Origin: Glebionis coronaria
Lineage: Eukaryota > Streptophyta > Magnoliopsida > Asterales > Asteraceae
DNA length: 64,000 nucleotides
Reading direction: 5' to 3'
NCBI GenBank assembly: GCA_025667525.1
Contig: CM046876.1
Span: forward strand, 25,259,224-25,323,223
Shown here: piece by piece, positions 34,247 through 42,923 of the stretch
Layout of the letters: the number at the start of each line of letters is the position of its first letter
How positions within the stretch are numbered: position 1 is the first letter of the stretch
Position numbers and translations under genes: made by a program
The notes under the pieces: model-generated
Told to the model about the DNA's origin: nothing
The model's database searches: none
Seen by the model: only the letters and a program-made list of their open reading frames with translations

Positions 34247-34955
34247 TTCCGTATAAACAGCCAAAAACATTCCGCATAGAAGAAGTTATTCCGGGTAGAT
34301 GTTTTATTCCGCATTGAATAATTATTCCGGGTAAAGGTTTATTCCGGGTAGACATTTTTATTCCGCATAGAAGAATTATTCCGGGTAGATGTTTTATTCC
34401 GCATAGAATAATTATTCCGGGTAAAGGTTTATTCCGGGTAGACATTTATTCCGCATAGAAGAATTATTCCGGGTAGACATTTATTTCGCATAGGATGTTT
34501 ATTCCGGGTAGATGTTATATTCCGGGTAGACATTTATTCCGCATAGAAGAATTATTCCGGGGAGACATTTATTCCGCATAGGATGTTTATTCCGGGTAGA
34601 TGTTTTATTCCGCATAGAATAATTATTCCGGGTAAAGGTTTATTCCGGGTAGACATTTATTCCGCATAGAAGAATTATTTCGGGTAGATGTTTTATTCCG
34701 CATAGAAGAATTATTCCGGGTAGACATTTATTCCGCATAGGATGTTTATTCCGGGTAGATGTTTTATTCCGGGTAGACATTTATTCCGCATAGAAGAATT
34801 ATTCCGGGTAGACATCTATTCCGCATAGGAAGATTATTCCGGTTAAGAGTGTTTATTCCGCATAGGATAATTATTCCGGGTAGACAGAATATTCCGCATA
34901 GAATAATTATTCCGGGTAGGCATGTTTATTCCGCATAGGCTGTTTTTTCCGAATA
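34247..34955 (+). repeat. 17-19-bp tandem array (ATTCCG-NATAG motif) upstream of C 3' ORF
   Basis: Forty units begin TTCCG (or TTTCG) from 34247 to 34947, with mean spacing 17.9 bp. Units alternate between a GGGTAGA and a GCATAGAA form, giving a higher-order period near 35 bp. The ATTCCG core and following TAG are shared with the leader array, although the linker bases differ. The array ends about 150 bp before the 3' ORF start. Confidence 0.95.
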
Positions 34956-35060
34956 GGGTGATTAAATGTTTATTCTAATGAAGGTTGTTTGAGTGTCTTA
35001 ACAGTCTAAGGGATTATGTCTTTTGTATAATGCTTAGGTATAAACTCATCATGATATCTA

Positions 35061-35100
35061 TATTTGTATGTATCAACTTTTGTGTTTTATTCTTAAGCAG
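35061..35100 (+). promoter_or_regulatory. candidate splice acceptor before C 3' ORF
   Basis: A T-rich stretch (TTTTGTGTTTTATTCTTAAG) leads into CAG ending at 35100, five bases before ATG 35106. Paired with the donor AAG|GTAAAG at 23960-23968 just after the primer-binding site, it would remove gag and pol and place the 3' ORF at the 5' end of an mRNA, as retroviral env genes are expressed. This is prediction only. Confidence 0.4.
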
Positions 35101-35105
35101 AAACA

Positions 35106-37229
35106 ATGACTAACCCAACCGTGCAACAAATCCAAGAATCTAGAGCAGCAGCCATTGCCGAGGCTAAAACCCTCAAGTTTATTCCAAACAACTACCGGTT
35201 GAAGGAGGTCTATCATTCTACTCACAATGGATTCAAGGTAGGTTCAGCCATTCTTTACAATTCTCGCTTCAAGAATGCGCTAAGGAAAAGTGCTTCGGTC
35301 CCCTACGACTACATGTACGAATTTTGGGCAACCAAGGAGAAGACGTCCAATAAGATCACATTCCTCTTGGACAACAAGCAACAAACTCTCACAGTGTCAG
35401 ACTTTCGTCAGATATTTGGTTTTCGGGAGGCACCCAAAGGATTATCATACTCAGCGAACCCTACCAAGAACCAGCTCATGGAGATGTTCACTAACATTGG
35501 ATGTGCAGACATACGGATAGTGTCCGAGTTTACCACAGCCAAAGTGGGTCAACCCTGGAGAGTAATTTTTGGTATTCTCAGCCGATGTCTCACACCCAAA
35601 ACAACTGGGTTTGATGCTGTTCGTCCGCCAATCATCAAGATGTTTTATGGTGTGTTCAAAGGTATGGGTATTGATTATGCATCATTGCTGTGGGAAGAGT
35701 TTACTTTTCAACTCTTCACAAACACGAAGGGTAAGGTTAAAGGTTACCAGTACCCTAGGTTCATTAAGCTGATCATACATTACTTTATGGAAAACGATGC
35801 ATCTATTGATAAGCGTGCAGGTAGCCGTCACCACACAATGGATGCTGATGATTTGGTGGAATTAAGGCAAGAAACTCATTCCAATATTATTATCCCTGGT
35901 CCCATTCCCAGTCATCTCCTGACAGATGAGATTATCGCATCTACTGATTACAAGAACTTGCTACAAGAAATTGAGAATCAACGAGCAAGCATTCAAGCAG
36001 GTGAAGGCTCATCTACCACGGTTAAGAGCAAAGGTAAACGCAAGCAAACAGCTTTACCTGAACCCAAAGCCAAAAAGACAAAGACCGTCGCTAAGAAGGG
36101 AAAGGGTTTGGCTGATGAGTTAGTTCTCCGCGACGAAGAAGATGTTGATGATCCTACTTTTGACAAAGCTGAGAAGAAATTAATGAAGATAGCTATTGAA
36201 AGGAGTAGGAAAGTTACGGGAGGTAGTGGTTCGGGTGCTCAGATAAATATTGAAGAAGACTACGAGGAGCCAGAGGATGTTTATGAGTTTAGGTCACCTG
36301 AACGGTATTCTACTTCGAAGGAGACATCCATTCCTGTTTCAGCAAGTGTTGAAAAAGAGTCCGGTGCTCCTACAATCATGGTACCTACTCAACCTTTAGT
36401 AACTCAACCTCCACCAATACAACCCTTACCAACCCGACCGGTTTCAACACAATTCTTTCCACCACCAATAACTCCCATCCTTAGTACTGTGGTCACAACC
36501 GAGCCTCTTCAACCAACCCAGAGTAGCTCTGCATCATCTTCAATGGCTGCATTTGTAATGGCCGAAATATTGGATAAACATACGGATATTCAAAAAAGAG
36601 AGATGAATGAACTTCACCAAGAGCTACATAGACGAGTTCAAAGTGAAGAAGCATCTAAGAAAGCCCAAGAAGAGATGCTTGCTAAGTTCGCTGCAGAGAT
36701 GGAGTTGACTCGAAAAGCTCATGCAGAAGAACTTGCTCAGGTCAAAAAGGTTGAAGCTGATAGGTATGAAGCACGACTTACGAGACTTCGAGCTATTAAG
36801 GATAACTACAAGGAGCAGAAAGAAACTCTTGAAGCTTCTATTGAGGAGAGAGTGAAAGAATCCATTGAATCCCTTATGCCAAAACTGCGTGATGAGTTGA
36901 AGACACTCGCGGCTGATAACTTGATGATCAAGTCATCCAATCCTTCTCAATCCGCCTACGAAATTGCATATGACTTGACGGATTTTGAATTAAAGAAGAT
37001 CCTTAAAGCTCGTATGAGGGAAGTTGGATCTTTTGATAAGTCTAAAGTTCAACGGGCACTCTACAAGTCACTAAACGATGCTGTTATGGAGGATGTTCGG
37101 CTGTTCAAAATGTTTGGAAGTGTGGTACCTTACTACATTTTGCCTGAGGAGGAAAAAGATGATAGTGAACAGGAAGAGGGTACTGGTGAAGAAGAAGAGG
37201 AAGAAGAAGGAGAAGAAGAAGAAGAAGAA

Positions 37230-37263
<34 letters not shown>

Positions 37264-39023
37264 GTGATGATGGTGGTGATGGTAATGAGGAGAGTGCTAA
37301 GGGGAGCAACGAGGATAGCGATGAGGATGATGAGGGTAAACAGCAGGAAACAGGGGATAAGGTTGCCAGCACAAAGAAACCTTCTAAGTCTGGAACCAAG
37401 TCTAAGAAAGATGCTGCACAGAAGGAAAAATCCACCTCAACGGAATCAAGACGATCCAAGTGGCGCCACGATGTGAATGCTACTACAGCGTCATCGATTC
37501 CCGGTACATCTATTGCTGTGACTATACCTGTTATCACTAACCCTGTTAGTTCTGTTGTTGCTCCTGTGATTGCAGAGTCAGTAATTGAACCTGAAGTTGC
37601 ACAACACTCGCCCGTTCATGACACCGCCGAGATGCCTGAATCAGAACCAGCAGATGTTCACGTTTCTACTCCTCTACAACAAGAACCACAATCTGCTGTT
37701 CCTGAGTCAAGCACACGGGACTGGGCAGACACGTTGGAGATTGACGAGACTGCACCGCCACAGGCTTGGATCACGACAGCGGCGCAATATGATCCAATCA
37801 CAGACGCTGACAAAGATGTTTTATATCTCCGTATCCGCAGTCCGATTGACTTGTGCGCATTCCTGGCTCATGAGTATAAATCTTCGGTCACTCCGTCGTT
37901 GGTAAAGAGAGCGCTAAAGGATAAGAGAATTCGCGCCAAAACCAGGTTAACCCGAATGGAGTTCGAGTATTATGCTGACGAGGTCCTGAAAGCTCTTAAC
38001 ACCGTTCAAAGGCCAGGCCTCCATGAATCAGAAAGAGCTCCACCTCCACTTGATCCTTCTCAAGATAATCAGATTGCTCTCGACTTCTTCGTCACCTATG
38101 ATCTTGAGTATCTCCTCAAGGGTTCATCAAAGTACGCAACATCCCTGACCTTGCTGAAAGCTACCAACTGGGGGACAATACCCTGGATCGAGGAAAAGGT
38201 AAACCGACTCGGGGTCCCAAGGGTAACTCGTAATTATGATATGTATGCTGTTATAGGTGCATCTCATTGGGACGAACGCGTCCGAAGGGCGTACAGGGGT
38301 TGCTGCTTAGCCAATTCAGGAAGCAAAGTTAGATCCGATATTCGCATCTCCAGCATTTTGGGACTGAAAACTGAAGCCAAGAATGGCTATTATCATGTGA
38401 CGGAGATTCGTCTGAAAAGGGAGGATGACAGAGAATACAAAATCCAGCAGGGAGATTTTTCTATCATTCGCCTTGAGGATATCGAAGACATGTTGCTTAT
38501 GATGACCCGGGATCAACTCACCCATATTGCTCGCGAAGACATCATTGCTTTGAATACAGCACTTCGTATGTTCACACGAAGCGTTGTTATCAAGAAACGA
38601 GTTGAAGATCTTCAATTGGGAGTCGAAAGCTACCAAAGTAAGCTTAACCTCACCCGTCCAATGAATCAAGTTCTACCTCAACATGTAGATAGATGTCCCT
38701 ATATCGGTATTTCTGTCCCGAATTACGGTATTTTCTACTTGAACAGTCGAGGGTTAATGAAGTTTATTAGGGTGGGTGAGCTTTATAAGTACAATGATGG
38801 GACTCTCCTATACGTCAGAGGAAAATTGGAGCATCTTAATTCGGGTGGGACTTTACCAGAGATGACTGAGGATTGGCATCAGGGTTATCGGCAGATGGCG
38901 AAGTATGTGATCAAGAAGATTGATCAAAAGCTCCGTGAACGTAGATTGATGAGGAGTTTAGAGAGATTCGTTGGTGGTAGACCATATGGAGTGCACCACA
39001 AGTTACTGCAACGATCCATCTAA
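35106..39023 (+). CDS. element C 3' ORF, 1305-aa nuclear-type protein of unknown function
   Basis: Intact ATG-initiated frame in the env position between pol and the 3' LTR. N-terminal about 250 aa form a folded-looking domain (VPYDYMYEFWATKEKTSNKI; LTVSDFRQIFGFREAP). A basic, NLS-like KGKRKQTALPEPKAKKTKT follows at about 308-330, a Pro/Thr-rich stretch at about 425-475, coiled coil at about 480-620 (RKAHAEELAQVKKVEADRYE), and an E/D tract at about 690-745. The C-terminal domain (about 850-1305) contains LNTALRMFTRSVVIKKRVED then LQLGVESYQSKLNLTRP. No signal peptide or transmembrane segment is evident, arguing against an envelope glycoprotein. From memory, proteins with this C-terminal motif are abundant in Asteraceae genomes, of unknown function. 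The NLS, acidic tract and coiled coil suggest a chromatin or nucleic-acid role. Confidence 0.9.
37190..37275 (+). repeat. GAA/GAT trinucleotide tract inside C 3' ORF
   Basis: GAAGAAGAG-type repeats give way to (GAT)n, encoding an uninterrupted Glu then Asp run of about 30 residues. The open frames on the opposite strand (Ser-rich) and in another frame (Met-rich) here are shadows of this repeat. Confidence 0.95.
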
Positions 39024-41267
39024 TGGGTCGTACATTTCAGGTCCACTTTATATTGGTTTTTAATTGTGAATATGTAAATTTGTGAATATTGTGCTTTTAT
39101 GGCTTGATGTAGTGTTAAGGTATGATAATTTTTCAAGAATTTCTCACGAGATTCTAAATCTTTCAAAATATATCATACTAAAGCACTACAACTATCCCTT
39201 ATTAATTTAAGGGGGAGCATTAACATGTTCTATAGCCAAACATCGATTTCATTTTTTACCCAAAGACCGGTTAATCCATTCAATATCCCAAATATTAATG
39301 GTTAACATTTTGGATAAGGGGAGAAAATGGGATTAAGGAGACTTAAATGATACTTGGCTAAAGGATGAAAAAGACTTAACGATTATCCAACTTAATATGT
39401 GTAAAGCACGTGTTAAGGGGGAGCGTTTTTGATGAACAAAAACACCTAAGGTACAAAACTTTTGATTTCAATATCACAAGTACCTTAGGTGATTTTTCAA
39501 GGATTTTTCATGGTGGCTATACTTTCCCAAAACACGCTTAATTCACGACGAATGTGGTGACAAAAGGGTGGTAGGAATAGGTTTAGTCCAATGATTCATC
39601 AGAGCCGATGGAATCTTCCCAAGGACAATTCCCTAGATAGAATTAGAAGTCCTAGGAAAGTTGGAGAAAGATTGTGAACGTAGTTGAATGTCGACCAAGT
39701 ACTTAAGCTAGCACTGGAACAATCACAACAAGGTGCTAGTTATGACGTATTGGTAAGCATTGAAGGGGTTGAAGAATGAAAAAGAATTGTAAAGATAAAG
39801 GGTGTAAAGAAAGAAGCCCTCCTTACAACTTTAGGCAGAAACCGGGTCAATACATTTGCTATTGAGATCATTTTTGTTAATGATTCTCGATATTGAAGAA
39901 AGACGCCATGGACCCAGTGATGCAATGCACAACCCTTCCCAGCTAACTCAAATATCTCTCAAAAGGTATTTGTTTTAATCACACGGAGATCAACACGTTA
40001 TCTATTGGTTTATTCACTCCGAATAGACTGGTATTGAAAAGGTGGCACTCCTCTCCAGCCATCGCTCACTAAATCAAAACGCACTATCGAGTCTAGAGCC
40101 AAGAGATCATCAAAAGTCTCATTAGGACACTTTCCATTTATTCCTTGCTTTCTCACACACTGTCAAAAGTAAGAGATTTTCATGAGTCCTACGCAGTATT
40201 CCTGTAATATTGCCAGAACATCCGAGTAATACGTAAGTATTACAATGAAGATGGAAATCCTGCTTGAGCCAACATCAAACAAGCTCATGGTAGGTTACAC
40301 GTGCGGTTCTTTCAGAACCAATCTTGTGAAAAACTGGAAAGAAACAGTGGTTTAATTCTTAATTGAACTTAAACTCGTTCCAGGCCTCTACGCATTATCA
40401 TACGATCTTGCCAGAACACTCAGAGTGACTCTTTAATGACCACAGTGACGAGTGGAAATCCTTCTAGTGTTAACATCAAACAGCACTTGGTAGGTGACGT
40501 GCAAGATTCTTTATGAATTGAGCTCGTGATAACTGGAAAGCAACGATGGTGAAAATCTTAATTGAAATTCACTTCCAGGTTTCATGAATTGACGGCTTCA
40601 AAATCACAAGGATAATTTATCCAAGTGATTCACTCTTTATGTTCGCAGTCAGCTTTGGACGGTCGAATAAAGAGAACGAGGTTACCCGCGAAATCCTGTC
40701 AGGAAGTTACTTAATTGAAACTATCCGTCACGGGTACGATATCTAATATCGTCCAACGGTCTTCACCGACCGGAGGTAAAATGCTACCGAATTAGAATAA
40801 AATGTCAAAGCCATTTTATTCGTGTCGTTGCTGTGTACCTGTTAAAGACGGTGGCGTTGCTGTGTACCTGTTGAAGACGGTGGCGTTGCTGTGTACCAGT
40901 TAAAGACGGTGGTGTTGCGGTGTACCTGTAGAAGTCGTTCCCACATGCTTATGTTTTTCTGCATCAAAGTTCAGCAAAATTCAAGAAAGTGCAAAATGAA
41001 GTCTTCCGCTGTACCAAACTCTGAAGCTTTCGAGAATTCAACAAAAAGACACAAGTGTGTGGAACATGGAGTCACGAGGAGGCAAGTTTCACAAGAAGGC
41101 AAAGATCGCACGTGAAAGGCCAAAAGAACAATGCTCTCAAGTCAAAGCCTAAAAGATCAAATCAAAATATTCACAACAAAAAGAAAGAAGAAAAGACTAC
41201 GAGATGAAGAACGAAGACTTAGTATAGTATGCTAGGTTTAGAACTTTGTAACGTGGAGTGAACTCCC
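39024..41267 (+). other. element C 3' noncoding region with repeated polypurine tracts and tandem repeats
   Basis: No convincing ORF. Polypurine-tract-like copies occur at 39209-39217 (AAGGGGGAG), 39317-39325 (AAGGGGAGA) and 39414-39423 (TAAGGGGGAG). A diverged tandem duplication of about 190 bp occupies about 40185-40379 and 40380-40575 (shared TCTTGCCAGAACA-like and AACTGGAAAG segments). A 29-bp repeat occurs four times (starts 40827, 40856, 40885, 40914; unit GTTGCTGTGTACCTG...). Multiplied polypurine tracts are a reported Sirevirus trait. Confidence 0.8.
40827..40942 (+). repeat. 29-bp tandem repeat, four copies
   Basis: Units start at 40827, 40856, 40885 and 40914, exactly 29 bp apart, with GTTGCTGTGTACC conserved and a variable GTTAAAGACGGTGGC half. 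It lies in the 3' noncoding part of element C. Confidence 0.92.
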
Positions 41268-41279
41268 TTAGGGGGAGAT
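41268..41279 (+). promoter_or_regulatory. polypurine tract of element C
   Basis: TTAGGGGGAGAT lies directly before the 3' LTR (41280) and would prime plus-strand DNA synthesis. Confidence 0.9.
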
Positions 41280-41599
41280 TGTTAGAAATACGTTTTTACG
41301 TATATTAGAAGTGTCGGTCACTCCACAATATTATTAATGTTGTAATAGCTCGTAGTTAATGTTACTTATTAAGTTAAGTAAGAAACCGACCCATGGGCTT
41401 GTCATGGGTCGGCCCAAGCCCAAATAAGGCCTTGGATATAAATACCCCTTTCCACCATGGAAAGGGGTTGGTTGTTGTTCATTTCTTGTTTTCATTTAAT
41501 AAAAAGACACATAGTTTCTCTCTCACTTTCTCTCTCTAGTTTCTCTCTCTAGAAAACATCAACCCACTTCATAGATTCATAGGTTATCAAGATTCTACA
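41280..41599 (+). repeat. 3' LTR of Sirevirus C (320 bp)
   Basis: Matches the 5' LTR with two substitutions (GGTCACT for GGCCACT, GTCGGCC for GTCAGCC). Followed by TSD TATTA (41600-41604). The TATA box and downstream hairpin are conserved. Confidence 0.95.
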
Positions 41600-41673
41600 T
41601 ATTAACTAAACCTTTTGATGCTGGGAGATTTCAATACTTGGTAACAAGTATTGGAATGGTCAATCTCACATAA
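41600..41673 (+). pseudogene. element B pol, last 24 codons after C insertion
   Basis: After the TSD the RNase H C-terminus resumes as LTKPFDAGRFQYLVTSIGMV NLT and stops at TAA 41671-41673. This is the normal pol end of Sireviruses. It proves that C inserted into a continuous B pol frame. Confidence 0.92.
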
Positions 41674-41768
41674 TATGTGTTTTGGAGTCTTTTTGTAAAA
41701 GTATGTACAGGTCGATGCATTGTTATTGGTCTTATTGATGTTTTAGATTTTCCACTATATTTTTCTAA

Positions 41769-41887
41769 CACTGACAAAGGTTGCTTGAACGCTGATAAGT
41801 GTTTTTGCAACGTTGTCAGCAATATAATTGTCTGACGCTGACAAAGCTTCCCTCAACGCTGTCATGTGTTATCGGGGCGTTGTTAGC
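41769..41887 (+). repeat. phased motif cluster in B noncoding DNA (1)
   Basis: Six cores have spacings of 21, 21, 25, 21 and 21 bp. Some units end TGTCA or TGTTA instead of TGACA. Phasing persists although no reading frame constrains it here. Confidence 0.88.
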
Positions 41888-42528
41888 AACAATGTTAGTT
41901 TTGTGGTTTTCAATCTAAATGTGCAGATGGTGTTAGCAGTATACCATTGGATACATAGTTGCTTATGGATCAATGGAGAAGCATTTGGACAAGTTTTTAT
42001 TTATGGATGATGGTTGGAATGTTTCATTCCTATCTTGACATAAATTTTTATGTTCATGCATGATTTTAGCAAACTTTTGTATCATAGTTTAAGGGGAGGT
42101 TTTAGGAACCTTTAGGATGTTTGGGTATCCATATGATACTCTTATCACAATTCTAGATTGTGTCTACAGGTGAGTATGAGGTAGTTTTACTAAATCATGA
42201 GGCACTTTAGCATGCAAAGTTGATATACTATGCATGCTGCCAAGACATTTTTGGCCTAGAATTGGTTGTGGTCTGTTGGGAGACTTGGCAATAATTTTGT
42301 TATGGGAATTACCTGGGAGTAACAAGGAATTTTCTAAGGTAACTTGGTTGTTAAGAGTTTTGGTTAGCAAGGGACACTAGAGGACTGTTTTGTCTATCTT
42401 GCTTAAGCAAGTGTGCATAACTGGACAGTGCTTGCCGCCCTATAATAATTATCAGCTTTTGGTTATCTTCTCTAGGATAAATTACTTGTTTAGGTCATTT
42501 TTCAGTTTTAAAACATTTTTATTTTTGG

Positions 42529-42648
42529 ACGCTGACAAGAATTTTCCAAGCGTTGTTGTGACCAAATTGGACGCTGACATGGCTATTGGCAAACATTGAC
42601 AAGATTATAGCCGTTGGGCGTTGATAGGTTCTTTTTGACCGTTGACAC
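42529..42648 (+). repeat. phased motif cluster in B noncoding DNA (2)
   Basis: Cores at 42530, 42551, 42572, 42594 (CA for CG), 42619 and 42640 give spacings of 21, 21, 22, 25 and 21 bp. It lies about 280 bp upstream of the 3' ORF start. Confidence 0.85.
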
Positions 42649-42923
42649 TCAATGGGACCTACCCAGTTGTTATTTTTGACATATTTTTAGGCCGTAATTT
42701 TGGGAGTTTTTACTTTTCATTTAATGCATGAGATAACTTATTACTTTTTCAATATTTTCATGATTGATTTTTGAAAATACTTGCCTTTTTTTGGGCCTAT
42801 CACATGCAATTTCTTCTCGTATAAATTTGGCTCCTATTTTTAAATAGGGTATCTATAATTCTTGTCTAACAATTTTCTCTTATCAACTTCATCTTCTTTA
42901 CTTCAAATTAACAGCTTTCATCA

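Larger units (their letters stand above)
23612..41599 (+). mobile_element. young Sirevirus-type Copia element C (18 kb) with giant 3' ORF
   Basis: At 17,988 bp C is unusually long for Copia. Order: 320-bp LTR, PBS, leader with a 17-bp repeat array, 1303-codon gag, pol frame, spacer with a second repeat array and poly-C tract, 1305-codon 3' ORF, 2.2-kb 3' noncoding region with several polypurine tracts, LTR. TSD is TATTA. Two LTR mismatches indicate recent insertion: roughly 0.2-0.3 My if a rate of 1.3e-8 per site per year is assumed. The gag-pro junction carries an apparent 7-bp deletion; otherwise pol and the 3' ORF are open. Confidence 0.94.
41674..42923 (+). other. element B noncoding region between pol and 3' ORF
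   Basis: It holds two clusters of the B motif: cores at 41770, 41791, 41812, 41837, 41858 and 41879; and at 42530, 42551, 42572, 42594, 42619 and 42640 (mostly 21-bp steps; some 22 or 25). A polypurine-tract-like TTTAAGGGGAGGTTTT lies at 42088-42103. A TATA-like TATAAATT (42820-42827) precedes the 3' ORF by about 95 bp, and a pyrimidine-rich tract ends in AACAG at 42914, a possible splice acceptor 10 bp before ATG 42924. Confidence 0.8.

Noticed and set aside
37133..37537. Antisense Ser-rich ORF and overlapping Met/Lys-rich ORF
   Set aside because: Shadows of the GAA/GAT repeat of the 3' ORF.
37804..37812. Copy of the B motif (ACGCTGACA) in C's 3' ORF
   Set aside because: A single isolated 9-mer in an 18-kb element with no phased neighbours; compatible with chance.
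35106..39023. Envelope glycoprotein
   Set aside because: No signal peptide, transmembrane segment or fusion-peptide-like stretch visible; basic, acidic and coiled-coil regions instead.
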